DNA from: Thermovenabulum gondwanense
GTDB taxonomy: Bacteria > Bacillota > Thermosediminibacteria > Thermosediminibacterales > Thermosediminibacteraceae
Direction of reading: 5' to 3'
NCBI RefSeq assembly: GCF_001601575.1
Contig: NZ_LOHZ01000015.1
Span: 148,971 to 212,970 of the forward strand
DNA: 64,000 nucleotides
Of this stretch, positions 7,836 to 15,962 are shown in pieces. Position 1 is the stretch's first letter. Each line of letters begins with the position of its first letter. The notes below the pieces were generated by a model. The model did not search any database. It saw only the letters and a program-made list of their open reading frames with translations, and was not told the DNA's origin. A program made the translations under genes and the position numbers.

Positions 7836-9245
7836 ATGGAAAACACAAAAATATTGGAAAATAGATACAGGATTCTTTTTGCGGTACTAATAGGAAGTAT
7901 GCTTGGACCTATAGATGCAAGTGTGGTAAATATCGCAATGCCTACTTTTTCAAAGGTGTTTAACGCTCCGGTTACAACCGTGAGCTGGGTTTCTATGTCT
8001 TACTTATTGGTACTAAGCAGCCTTTTATTAACCTTTGGACGCCTGGGAGATTTGGTGGGTTATAAAAGCTTATACATTTTGGGAATGGGTATTTTTACCG
8101 CTTCTTCCTTGTTTTGCGGTCTTGCAGGGAACATTTATGTTCTAATTCTTTTCAGGGCATTACAGGCCGCAGGGGCGGGGATGATGATGGCGGTGGCCCC
8201 TGCAATAATAACTAACATCTTTCCTAAAAATGAAAGGGGAAAAGCTTTAGGATTTAATGCAATGTCTGTTGCGGTGGGCTTAGCCATTGGCCCTTCCCTG
8301 GGAGGTTTTTTGCTTACTTATTACGGGCACAGTTCCATTTTTTTGATAAACATTCCTATAGGCATCTCAGGGATGATTTTATCCTACAATGTATTACCGG
8401 TATTTGAAGGAAGTAAAAAGGAGCCCTTCGATATTGAAGGTGCCTTTTTAGCTTTCGTATTTTTATTTTCTACGCTCACCCTTTTGAGTAAAGGACAGGA
8501 GTTTGGAATAAGCTCATTAAAATCTGTAATTTTAATTTTATTAGCAATCTTTTCTTTTATATTTTTTATGTTAAGAGAAAAGAGTTATTCCCATCCTATG
8601 CTGGATCTTGCCCTTTTCAAAAACCGAATGTTTGCGGCAAGCAACCTGAGCTGTCTTTTGAATTTTACAGCTCAGTATATGATGATCTTTTTAATGCCTT
8701 TTTATCTTTCAAGTTCAGGTTTTTCATCAAGGGAAATAGGTATTATAATGACGGCTTTTCCCTTAACCGTTCTTTTAGTAGCGCCAATTAGCGGAATTTT
8801 ATCCGATAGGTTGGGGTCCTTAATCCTGAGCACCACCGGTGCAGGGATATGCACCTTAGCCCTTTTGTTTCTTTCGAAAATGCCATTAAATATTAAAGCC
8901 ACCGATGTTATTATTAGATTAATAATTTTCGGTATAGGAAATGGACTTTTTCAAACACCCAATAACAGTTCGGTTATGGGAAGCGCACCCAGGGATAAAC
9001 AGGGTGTTGCTTCCGGGGTGCTGGCTACTATGCGCAATACTGGTATGGTTTTGGGAACGGCGTTGTCGGGAGGATTACTTTCCATAAGGCAAAATTATCA
9101 TCTCAGAATTATGCCCGGTAGTTCGAATATCACCCAATTAGCCTTTATTTACGGTATAAAAGACACTTTGCTGTTAGCAGCACTAATAGATTTCGTATGC
9201 CTTTTGGCTTCGTCCAAAAGAGGAAGGAATGAAGAAAAAGGCTGA
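7836..9245 (+). CDS. MFS transporter, DHA2 (14-helix) drug:proton antiporter type
   Basis: The protein has 469 residues with about 14 hydrophobic helices. Near the N-terminus it has the DHA2 signature GPIDASVVNIAMPTFSKVF and then the motif-A loop FGRLGDLVGYKS between helices 2 and 3; RALQAAGAGMMMAVAPAII and GFNAMSVAVGLAIGPSLGG follow (antiporter motif C). EmrB/QacA-like proteins export lipophilic compounds with protons. No membrane-fusion partner or adjacent regulator is visible, so the substrate is unknown. The ribosome site GAGGAGGAG lies 7 bases before ATG. Confidence 0.9.
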   Translation: MENTKILENRYRILFAVLIGSMLGPIDASVVNIAMPTFSKVFNAPVTTVSWVSMSYLLVLSSLLLTFGRLGDLVGYKSLYILGMGIFTASSLFCGLAGNIYVLILFRALQAAGAGMMMAVAPAIITNIFPKNERGKALGFNAMSVAVGLAIGPSLGGFLLTYYGHSSIFLINIPIGISGMILSYNVLPVFEGSKKEPFDIEGAFLAFVFLFSTLTLLSKGQEFGISSLKSVILILLAIFSFIFFMLREKSYSHPMLDLALFKNRMFAASNLSCLLNFTAQYMMIFLMPFYLSSSGFSSREIGIIMTAFPLTVLLVAPISGILSDRLGSLILSTTGAGICTLALLFLSKMPLNIKATDVIIRLIIFGIGNGLFQTPNNSSVMGSAPRDKQGVASGVLATMRNTGMVLGTALSGGLLSIRQNYHLRIMPGSSNITQLAFIYGIKDTLLLAALIDFVCLLASSKRGRNEEKG

Positions 9246-9263
9246 TTTTAAATCATAAGATTA

Positions 9264-9309
9264 CTCCCCGGTAAATATCTTTTTATTATAAAGTGAGTTA
9301 CCAGGGGAG
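9264..9309 (+). promoter_or_regulatory. Hairpin overlapping the cwlD ribosome site
   Basis: CTCCCCGGTAA (9264-9274) pairs with TTACCAGGGGAG (9298-9309) with one bulged base. The 3' arm contains GGGGAGG, the Shine-Dalgarno sequence of cwlD (ATG 9317). It may end the MFS transcript or hold cwlD translation closed. Confidence 0.5.
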
Positions 9310-9316
9310 GAATTTC

Positions 9317-10039
9317 ATGAAAGATTTAATTAAAAAGGGGCAGGGTAAAAAAATATTATTAATGCTTCTAATAATTTTTTTAATTTATTACGTTCAATTC
9401 CATAGAGCGCAAATAATGAGCGTATTTCATATCAAAAAATCTTTGGCGGGAAAAGTTGTGGTCATTGATCCGGGGCATGGGGGTATTGATAGCGGTGCTT
9501 TTCATAAGGATGGTACCCTTGAAAAAAATATTAATCTTTTAATTTCTTTAAAATTGAAAAGAGCCCTGGAATTAGAAGGAGCCAGGGTTATAATGACCCG
9601 TACTAAAGATGAATCCTTAGATGCCAGAAATAATAAGAGCAGTTCAAGACATAGAAGGGATTTGATTGAAAGAGCTGAAATCATTAATAACTCCGGCGCA
9701 AATATCTTTTTAAGCATTCACGTTAATTCAGAAAAAGGCGCGCCTAATGTCAGAGGTCCAATGGTATTTTACTACAGGGAAAGTTATGAAAGCCGGCGAT
9801 TGGCCGAAATCCTTCAAAAACATTTAGAAAAAGCTTACATTTCTTCCGGGCAAAGGGTTCCTTTTAGAATTCCTTATCCCAATTCATCGCTTTTTCTTCT
9901 GTGCAACACGAGGATTCCGGGTGTAATTATCGAGGTAGGTTTTATAACCAATTCCCAGGACCGCCAATTATTGAAAACTTCAGATTTTCAGGAATTAATT
10001 TCCGGAGAAATTAAAAACGCGTTGATAGAGTATTTTTAA
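9317..10039 (+). CDS. cwlD: N-acetylmuramoyl-L-alanine amidase, CwlD type
   Basis: This 240-residue Amidase_3 protein has one N-terminal membrane segment (LLMLLIIFLIYYVQF). Zinc ligands are visible: VVVIDPGHGGIDSG (His), LEKNINLLIS (Glu), IFLSIHVNSE (His), and the catalytic Glu in GVIIEVGFITN. In spore formers CwlD removes the stem peptide so that muramic delta-lactam can form in cortex peptidoglycan. The sequence and length fit that subgroup, with no SH3 or AMIN domain. ATG 9317 is chosen because GGGGAGGA sits before it; an upstream in-frame GTG (9293) precedes that site. Confidence 0.87.
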   Translation: MKDLIKKGQGKKILLMLLIIFLIYYVQFHRAQIMSVFHIKKSLAGKVVVIDPGHGGIDSGAFHKDGTLEKNINLLISLKLKRALELEGARVIMTRTKDESLDARNNKSSSRHRRDLIERAEIINNSGANIFLSIHVNSEKGAPNVRGPMVFYYRESYESRRLAEILQKHLEKAYISSGQRVPFRIPYPNSSLFLLCNTRIPGVIIEVGFITNSQDRQLLKTSDFQELISGEIKNALIEYF

Positions 10040-10043
10040 ATTA

Positions 10044-10071
10044 TTCAAAACGCAAATTTTTATGGTATAAT
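10044..10071 (+). promoter_or_regulatory. Candidate promoter of lepB
   Basis: TTCAAA, a 16-base spacer and a perfect TATAAT (10066-10071) lie about 45 bases upstream of the lepB start. Confidence 0.55.
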
Positions 10072-10113
10072 ATAAAAGTATTTTTGTTAAAGCTAAATTG
10101 AAAAGGTGGTAGC

Positions 10114-10638
10114 ATGGAAAACAGGTTAAAAAATGAGTTAATGGAATGGATAAAATCCATTGCTATTGCATTAGTAATTGCCTTAGCAATAAGGGCTTAT
10201 ATCATTGAACCAATGATAGTACCAACGGGATCGATGATACCAACTATAAATATTGGGGATAGAATACTGGTCAATAAATACATTTATCGTATTAAACCTT
10301 TGCAGCGGGGCGATATAGTAGTGTTTAAATATCCGGATGATCCATCTCAAACCTTCGTAAAAAGGTTAATAGGACTGGGTGGAGATGTCATTGAGATAAA
10401 AGAAGGTGTGCTTTTTATTAATGGAAAGGAATATAAAGAAGATTACTTAAATGAACCAATAGTGGGAAACTTTGGTCCTTACAAAGTGCCAGAAGGGTAT
10501 TATTTTATGATGGGAGACAACAGAAATAACTCAAAAGATAGCCGGTTCTGGGTCAACAAGTTCGTGCCAAAAAAATACATCGTGGGAAAAGCTGTCTTTA
10601 GAATATGGCCCTTGGATAGAATAGGTAGGATAAAGTAA
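10114..10638 (+). CDS. lepB: Type I signal peptidase
   Basis: This is a 174-residue single-span SPase of the SipS/LepB Gram-positive class. Helix residues ~13-30 (SIAIALVIALAIRAYIIE) anchor it, followed by box B with nucleophile Ser40 in VPTGSMIPTI, the general base Lys83 in QTFVKRLIGLGGD, and box E GDNRNNSKDSRFW. It cleaves signal peptides of exported proteins at the outer membrane face. It appears to be a single-gene unit with a TATAAT promoter in front and a tRNA promoter behind. Confidence 0.95.
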   Translation: MENRLKNELMEWIKSIAIALVIALAIRAYIIEPMIVPTGSMIPTINIGDRILVNKYIYRIKPLQRGDIVVFKYPDDPSQTFVKRLIGLGGDVIEIKEGVLFINGKEYKEDYLNEPIVGNFGPYKVPEGYYFMMGDNRNNSKDSRFWVNKFVPKKYIVGKAVFRIWPLDRIGRIK

Positions 10639-10655
10639 AAAATATGGTTTTGTTA

Positions 10656-10684
10656 TTGAAATTATTCAATTTGTAATGTATAAT
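10656..10684 (+). promoter_or_regulatory. Promoter of the tRNA-Ala/tRNA-Val pair
   Basis: TTGAAA (10656-10661), 17 bases and TATAAT (10679-10684) end 18 bases before the first tRNA. Confidence 0.8.
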
Positions 10685-10702
10685 ATAAAATGTTGAAGTT
10701 GT

Positions 10703-10778
10703 GGGCGTGTGGCTCAGCTGGGAGAGCATCTGGTTCGCAATCAGAGGGTCACGGGTTCGAATCCCGTCACGTCCACCA
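10703..10778 (+). tRNA. tRNA-Ala (anticodon CGC)
   Basis: A full cloverleaf with encoded CCA. The acceptor GGGCGTG pairs with CACGTCC and includes the G3:U70 wobble that is the alanine identity element. The anticodon loop is TTCGCAA, and the T arm is ACGGGTTCGAATCCCGT. Confidence 0.95.
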
Positions 10779-10790
10779 TTTTGAAAGTGT

Positions 10791-10867
10791 GGGGAATTAG
10801 CTCAGATGGTTAGAGCGCTACGCTCACATCGTAGAGGTCTGGGGTTCGAATCCCTAATTCCCCACCA
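10791..10867 (+). tRNA. tRNA-Val (anticodon CAC)
   Basis: A complete cloverleaf with encoded CCA. Acceptor GGGGAAT/ATTCCCC; anticodon stem CTACG/CGTAG with loop CTCACAT. It lies 12 bases after the tRNA-Ala. Confidence 0.95.
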
Positions 10868-10879
10868 TATCACTCCATA

Positions 10880-10908
10880 TTGACAAAAATCGCTTTATAT
10901 GCTATTCT
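10880..10908 (+). promoter_or_regulatory. Promoter of tRNA-Ala(GGC)
   Basis: Consensus TTGACA (10880-10885), 17 bases and TATTCT (10903-10908) lie between the second and third tRNA, so the third tRNA has its own promoter. Confidence 0.7.
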
Positions 10909-10919
10909 TATAAAGCAGT

Positions 10920-10995
10920 GGGCGTGTAGCTCAGTTGGGAGAGCACCACAATGGCATTGTGGGGGTCACGAGTTCAAGTCTCGTCACGTCCACCA
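10920..10995 (+). tRNA. tRNA-Ala (anticodon GGC)
   Basis: A complete cloverleaf with encoded CCA. Acceptor GGGCGTG/CACGTCC again has G3:U70; the anticodon loop is ATGGCAT. The body is close to the first tRNA-Ala, with a different anticodon arm. Confidence 0.95.
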
Positions 10996-11047
10996 TTTTA
11001 TTTAAGAAATAATTTTATTTTAAAAATATTTGATAATATAAATATCA

Positions 11048-11075
11048 AAAACGCCCTGAATTGGGCGTTTTTTTT
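11048..11075 (+). terminator. Terminator of the tRNA cluster
   Basis: The stem AAAACGCCC/GGGCGTTTT with loop TGAATT runs into a T-tract. Confidence 0.9.
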
Positions 11076-11084
11076 ATATATTAA

Positions 11085-11119
11085 TTGATATTGTCAAAAC
11101 TAAAATAAATTGATAAAAT
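11085..11119 (+). promoter_or_regulatory. nhaC promoter with candidate Rex operator
   Basis: TTGTCA (11091-11096), 17 bases and TAAAAT (11114-11119) form a promoter. The 13-base near-palindrome TTGATATTGTCAA (11085-11097) overlaps the -35 and is the exact reverse complement of a 13-mer at the rex promoter. The remaining ~220-base leader to nhaC holds a second AT-rich promoter-like stretch near 11210-11240 and a free AAGGAGGTG at 11278-11286 without a usable start codon; I see no gene in it. Confidence 0.5.
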
Positions 11120-11339
11120 AAATGCATAACATTTGGCAATAAGCAAAAAAATGGGCATACGATAAAATTTTTTAATTTTCGCGGCTGTATAAACTACGAA
11201 TTGTAAAAATTGTAACAAAGTTATAAAATGGCATAAAATTTGCTTTTTTAAAAAATGGTTTACTATTATATTGTCCAAGGAGGTGTTAAAAGATTTTTAA
11301 AATAATATATAACTTACTATTTTGAAGGGAGGATCAATC

Positions 11340-13004
11340 TTGACAAAAAAAGGAATTATTATTTTACTAATAATCTTACTTTTACTGGCTTTTACTTTAC
11401 CTATTATGGCTGATGAGGGCCAGAAAGAAGAAAAACCCGCACATTACGGTGCATTATCTCTTTTACCTCCAGTGCTGGCTATAAGCCTTGCCATAATTAC
11501 AAAAGAGGTGTTGAGTTCTTTAATTATAGGCATAATGAGCGGTGCTTTAATTTTAACAGGCGGTAATATATGGGAAGCATTTAAGAAAGCAATGGAAACC
11601 ATTATTAATACCGCCGGAGATCCATCGTGGAATTTCAGGGTATTACTGTTTACCGCATTATTGGGCTCTCTGGTAGGTATGGTTTCCAGGGCAAACGGTC
11701 CGCAAGCCTTTGGGAAATGGGCAGAAAAACATATAAAAAGCAGGAGTGTAGCTTTATTTATTACCTGGTGCCTCGGGGTATTAATTTTTATGGATGACTA
11801 CTTCAACTGCATGACGGTAGGTACCGCTTTAAGGCCGGTAACCGATAGATTCAAAGTTTCCCGGGCCAAATTGTCTTTTATAATAGATTCCACTGCAGCT
11901 CCTGTATGTACACTGGTACCTATATCCACATGGGTGGCTTATGTAGCTTCGTTGCTGGTTCCGCTTTTTGATCAGTTTAAACTTAACCTCAATCCGTACA
12001 CGGTATACGTGCAGATGATCCCCTATGACTTTTATCCATGGCTTATTGTTCTTATGGTGCTTATGACCTCTTTTACCGATCTGGAGTACGGCCCCATGGC
12101 AAGGTCCGAATACAGAGCCCTTGCTGGTCTCGGGTTATGGGACACTTCGATCATGAAAAATCCGCCCGGTGATGAGTTTGAAAACCTGGAAAAATCGGAA
12201 AAGGGTTCTGCTATAGATATGGTAGCACCACTATTGGGGCTGATTGTAATAATAGTATTATGCATGGCTTATAGCGGTGGGTTTTTTGATGGAAAAGCTG
12301 GATTTTTCACCGCTGTCATGAACAGCGATTCTGCCACTGCACTTGTATGGGGTGCTTCGCTGACATTGCTGTTAACCGCAGTGTTTTATTCGGTTAGGGG
12401 AGTTGTCCGGTTAAAGGATTCAATGGAAGCAGTAATTCAAGGAGCAAAATCCATGATGGTAGCTCTTTTCATTCTTTCGCTCGCCTGGACCATTGGTTCG
12501 ATATGTAAGGAAGTGGGGACAGGTATTTACGTTTCAAGTATTATGTCGGAAACCTTCCCTGCGTGGGCTGTCCCATTTACTATTTTCGTGCTTTCGGCAT
12601 TTATAGCTTTTTCTACGGGCACATCCTGGGGTACCTGGGCAATAATGATCCCCATAGTAGTTCCTTTGGCAGTTGCTATGAAAATTGATTTACTCCCCGT
12701 AATTGCTGCTGTTTTATCCGGTGGTGTTTTTGGTGATCACTGCTCTCCTATTTCCGATACGACAATAATGTCTTCTACCGGGGGAGCCTGTCCTCATATA
12801 GAACACGTAAATACTCAGCTTCCATATGCGCTTACCGCTGCAATAAGTTCTGCTGTTGGCTTTCTAATCTTAGGTTTTTATAAAAATGCTTTTGTGGTTT
12901 GGGTTATTACCGTAGCCCTATTCTTCGGTGTGGTATATGTGATGCACAAGTTGTTCGGGGAAGCAAGATATGCAGAGGAAATAGAAAAAATAAAAAATGC
13001 TTAA
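11340..13004 (+). CDS. nhaC: Na+/H+ antiporter, NhaC family
   Basis: The ~554-residue protein begins with a signal-like hydrophobic segment ending in PIMADEG, followed by the NhaC permease body with about 11-12 further membrane helices. Typical segments are FMDDYFNCMTVGTALRPVTD, SAFIAFSTGTSWGTWAIMIP and GVFGDHCSPISDTTIMSSTG, which carry the conserved polar residues of the ion path. It exchanges cytoplasmic Na+ for protons or, in relatives, malate or lysine for lactate. The start is TTG 11340, seven bases after GGGAGG; the in-frame TTG at 11322 lies before that site. It is monocistronic, with a terminator behind. Confidence 0.87.
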   Translation: MTKKGIIILLIILLLLAFTLPIMADEGQKEEKPAHYGALSLLPPVLAISLAIITKEVLSSLIIGIMSGALILTGGNIWEAFKKAMETIINTAGDPSWNFRVLLFTALLGSLVGMVSRANGPQAFGKWAEKHIKSRSVALFITWCLGVLIFMDDYFNCMTVGTALRPVTDRFKVSRAKLSFIIDSTAAPVCTLVPISTWVAYVASLLVPLFDQFKLNLNPYTVYVQMIPYDFYPWLIVLMVLMTSFTDLEYGPMARSEYRALAGLGLWDTSIMKNPPGDEFENLEKSEKGSAIDMVAPLLGLIVIIVLCMAYSGGFFDGKAGFFTAVMNSDSATALVWGASLTLLLTAVFYSVRGVVRLKDSMEAVIQGAKSMMVALFILSLAWTIGSICKEVGTGIYVSSIMSETFPAWAVPFTIFVLSAFIAFSTGTSWGTWAIMIPIVVPLAVAMKIDLLPVIAAVLSGGVFGDHCSPISDTTIMSSTGGACPHIEHVNTQLPYALTAAISSAVGFLILGFYKNAFVVWVITVALFFGVVYVMHKLFGEARYAEEIEKIKNA

Positions 13005-13019
13005 ATAGTGAAATTTTAT

Positions 13020-13041
13020 AAGGGGAGAAATCCCCTTTTTT
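13020..13041 (+). terminator. Terminator after nhaC
   Basis: The stem AAGGGGA/TCCCCTT with loop GAAA is followed by a T-run. Confidence 0.85.
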
Positions 13042-13074
13042 AAAATTTATTTCAACAATGATTAAAATAAATTT

Positions 13075-13105
13075 TTGACAATATCAATAATTTATGATAA
13101 TATCA
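13075..13105 (+). promoter_or_regulatory. rex promoter with two operator-like palindromes
   Basis: Consensus TTGACA (13075-13080), 17 bases and TAATAT (13098-13103). TTGACAATATCAA (13075-13087) covers the -35, and the perfect palindrome TGATAATATCA (13095-13105) covers the -10. This is the arrangement expected of an autoregulated repressor gene. Confidence 0.6.
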
Positions 13106-13139
13106 AAAACAAATGCAAATAAGAATTTTGGGTGATATT

Positions 13140-13850
13140 ATGGCGGAAGAAGAAATCAAGAAAATTTCCCTTGCCGTTATAAGAAGACTTCCCAAATACC
13201 ATAAATGCTTGGGGGAACTTTTGAGAAATAATGTGGAAAAAGTTTCTTCCCAGGAACTGGGGCAGATGCTGGGTTTTACTGCATCACAGGTAAGACAGGA
13301 CTTGAATAATTTTGGAGAATTTGGACAGCAGGGTTATGGATATAATGTGGAACAATTATACAATGAAGTAGCAAAAATTTTGGGACTGCATACGGAACAC
13401 AAGATGGTTATAATCGGCGCAGGTAATTTGGGACAGGCACTGGCAAATTATAAGGATTTTGAGTCTCACGGATTCAAAATAATTGCCATGTTCGATATAA
13501 ACCCGAGATTGACAGGGCTAAGAATTCACGGAGTTCCGGTATATGATTTAGAGGAATTATCCTATGTTATTAATGAAAACAATGTGGATATTGCGATAAT
13601 AGCAGTTCCGAAAGAAAATGCCCAGCAGGTAGCTGATGTATTGAGCGGTACTATAATAAAGGGTATTTGGAATTTTGCACCAATTGAGATTAAAGTGCCA
13701 CCACATATTATGGTGGAAAATGTACATCTAATAGATAGTTTATTTACTTTAAGTTATAAAATAAATGAAAATAAACTAATGGAAAGGCTAATTAAACAAA
13801 AGAGCAAGAGGTTTGAAGTAAAAGAAAAAATAATAAAAAAACTTCCGTAA
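13140..13850 (+). CDS. rex: Redox-sensing transcriptional repressor Rex
   Basis: The 236-residue protein has an N-terminal winged helix (AVIRRLPKYHKCLGELL, SSQELGQMLGFTASQVRQDL) and a Rossmann NAD(H) domain (MVIIGAGNLGQALANY, with the GxGxxG loop near residue 95). The C-terminal NFAPIEIKVPPHIMVENVHL forms the domain-swapped helix and dimer core. Rex binds DNA when NAD+ is high and is released by NADH, controlling fermentation genes in Gram-positive anaerobes. Start: ATG 13113 would be almost leaderless from the promoter at 13075, whereas ATG 13140 has GGGTGAT in front and gives the usual length. Confidence 0.92.
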   Translation: MAEEEIKKISLAVIRRLPKYHKCLGELLRNNVEKVSSQELGQMLGFTASQVRQDLNNFGEFGQQGYGYNVEQLYNEVAKILGLHTEHKMVIIGAGNLGQALANYKDFESHGFKIIAMFDINPRLTGLRIHGVPVYDLEELSYVINENNVDIAIIAVPKENAQQVADVLSGTIIKGIWNFAPIEIKVPPHIMVENVHLIDSLFTLSYKINENKLMERLIKQKSKRFEVKEKIIKKLP

Positions 13851-13860
13851 ATTAAAAAAT

Positions 13861-13890
13861 AAAAACCGGTTTAAACCGGTTTTTATTTTT
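13861..13890 (+). terminator. Terminator after rex
   Basis: The perfect palindrome AAAAACCGGTTTAAACCGGT is followed by TTTTTATTTTTT. Confidence 0.85.
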
Positions 13891-14015
13891 TAATTTTATT
13901 TATTTTTGTTTTTATTACATCAAATTTACATTTACTTTAAAAATTGGTTTTTAAAAGGATTTATTGGAATAAAAATAGAATTTTATTTTTAAAAAGGTTT
14001 TGAGGAGGTAGTAAA

Positions 14016-15908
14016 TTGACGAAAAAAATCGTAATAATTCTCTTAGCGTTATTTATTTTAATTAAAGCTCCAATTTTTGCAGCTCCGTCTAAAAATTCAA
14101 TAGAAGTCTTTATTGATGATAAAAAGGTGATTTCTGATGTAATGCCGTTTATTTACAAAGATACTACAATGGTTCCGTTAAGGGTGATTTCTGAAAATTT
14201 AGGAGCTAAGGTAAACTACGAGAGCGTTTCAAAAAAGATTACCCTTTCTTTTAAAAACAACACAATAATTTTAAAAGTTAACGATTTATACGCTTATGTG
14301 GGTGGCAAAAAAACAAAGTTACAAATTCCGCCAATGATAATAAGTAACAGAGTTTTTGTTCCGTTAAGATTTATAGCGGAAAATTTTGAAGCAAAGGTTA
14401 TCTGGGATGGACAAAACAGGATTGTCAGGATATACAAAAAGAACAACGAGATAAAAAATATTTACTGGGACGAAAATGAAGGGGTTTTAAATATTGAAGC
14501 GGAAAATCCTCCGGAATATTCAATTCAGGAAAAGGAAAATTCGATTATTCTGGATTTAACCGCAAAGGTTAAGGAAAATCAAAATTTTTATGTATATAAC
14601 GGCAAGTTTTTGAAAGACGCACAAATATCTTTCACGGATGCAGGAATCCGTCTTATTCTTGAAAAAAAAGAAGGGTTTTTAAATGAATACTTTGAAAAAG
14701 ATGGCGTATTAAAATTAAAGTTTTTTACTGTAATTGACGGACTGGAGTACGCAAAAAGTACGGAAAGCTCAAAATTCACTGTTAAAGTGCCGGCTAACAT
14801 TGAATTTAAATACTTTACCCTTGGGTCGGTAAACAGTAATGATTACAGGCTGGTGGTGGACCTTTATAATTCTCGTCCGGCCTTCCACATTCCCAGGATT
14901 GATGGTGATAATTTTGTAACAAGCGTTAGATCCAGCCAGTTTTCCATAAACCCGGATATAACGAGAATAGTTTTCGATATGAAAGGAGACTTTAATTTCC
15001 TTGTGAAAAAAGAGGAAGAAGGACTGGTTGTAGAGTTTAGAAACAATGCAAAGTTATTAGATGTCAGCATAGAAAACAAAGATGGAAAAACTCAAGTTAT
15101 TTTTGGGCTCGATAAAACAACTGCATATTCTATAAATGAGGATGTTTTAAGAAATACCTTAGTAATCGAAATGGATAAAACCGACTTAATATACAGGGGA
15201 AAAACACAGGATTTTACCTTTTTTAACGGAATGAAAGGAAACGTAATTTTTGAGGAAGATGTAAATAACAATAAACTTAAAGCGAGGATTTATAAGGGTG
15301 ATTACGGTCTTCAGCATAATATATTAACTTTGGATAATAAAATCATTATTGAATTTTCTTCTTTATCACTTTTTGGAAAAACGATTGTGATTGACCCGGG
15401 ACATGGAGGGAATGACCCCGGAGCCGTATATCAGGGTGTTTATGAAAAAGATATAAATCTTGATATAGCTTTAAGATTAAAAAAGGTATTGGAGGATAAT
15501 GGCGCAAAAGTACTGATGACGAGAGAAAGTGATATATATGTTAATTTGTACGCTCGTGCTGGTATGGCAAATGAAATAAATGCCGATTTGTTCGTAAGTA
15601 TCCACTGTAATTCCAGTTTGAACCCTCTGACTTCGGGAATACAGACCCTGTACTTTCCTACTATGGAAAAAAAGAGGTTTGCAGAGGTAATTCAAAAAAG
15701 TTTGGTGGAAGCTCTGGGCCTGAAAGATCTTGGCATTGTTGAAAGGACGGCTTTAGTGGTAATAAGAGAGACAAATATGCCTTCCTGCATTATTGAAGTC
15801 GCATTTATGAGTAACCCAAATGACCTTTCCCTTTTGATGGACCCAAATTTCAGGCAGAAAGCTGCGGAGGGTATATTTAAAGGCATCCTCAAATTTTTAG
15901 TTTATTGA
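14016..15908 (+). CDS. Secreted N-acetylmuramoyl-L-alanine amidase with copper-amine-oxidase-like and AMIN domains
   Basis: The 630-residue protein begins with a signal peptide (VIILLALFILIKAPIFAAPS). Residues ~30-145 are a copper amine oxidase N-terminal-like repeat (VPLRVISENLGAKVNYE and VPLRFIAENFEAKVIWDG), a wall-associated module common in Clostridia. Residues ~150-440 hold two AMIN-like beta domains (VVDLYNSRPA, ITRIVFDMKG). Residues ~450-630 are Amidase_3 with zinc residues in VIDPGHGGNDPG, YEKDINLDIA, FVSIHCNSS and the catalytic Glu of CIIEVAFMSN. It cleaves the amide bond between MurNAc and L-Ala. Start TTG 14016 follows GAGGAGGTAG. Confidence 0.92.
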   Translation: MTKKIVIILLALFILIKAPIFAAPSKNSIEVFIDDKKVISDVMPFIYKDTTMVPLRVISENLGAKVNYESVSKKITLSFKNNTIILKVNDLYAYVGGKKTKLQIPPMIISNRVFVPLRFIAENFEAKVIWDGQNRIVRIYKKNNEIKNIYWDENEGVLNIEAENPPEYSIQEKENSIILDLTAKVKENQNFYVYNGKFLKDAQISFTDAGIRLILEKKEGFLNEYFEKDGVLKLKFFTVIDGLEYAKSTESSKFTVKVPANIEFKYFTLGSVNSNDYRLVVDLYNSRPAFHIPRIDGDNFVTSVRSSQFSINPDITRIVFDMKGDFNFLVKKEEEGLVVEFRNNAKLLDVSIENKDGKTQVIFGLDKTTAYSINEDVLRNTLVIEMDKTDLIYRGKTQDFTFFNGMKGNVIFEEDVNNNKLKARIYKGDYGLQHNILTLDNKIIIEFSSLSLFGKTIVIDPGHGGNDPGAVYQGVYEKDINLDIALRLKKVLEDNGAKVLMTRESDIYVNLYARAGMANEINADLFVSIHCNSSLNPLTSGIQTLYFPTMEKKRFAEVIQKSLVEALGLKDLGIVERTALVVIRETNMPSCIIEVAFMSNPNDLSLLMDPNFRQKAAEGIFKGILKFLVY

Positions 15909-15933
15909 CAGACAAGAGGAGGTTTGATATTAT
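15905..15933 (+). promoter_or_regulatory. Promoter overlapping the amidase stop codon
   Basis: Perfect TTGACA (15905-15910) contains the TGA stop of the amidase gene. A 17-base spacer and TATTAT (15928-15933) follow, 30 bases before the next start codon. Confidence 0.7.
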
Positions 15934-15962
15934 ACTTGTGATTAAGTAAGGGGGGTCTTATA

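Noticed and set aside
11081..11278. 65-codon minus-strand frame in the nhaC leader
   Set aside because: AT-rich chance frame over the promoter region, without a ribosome site.
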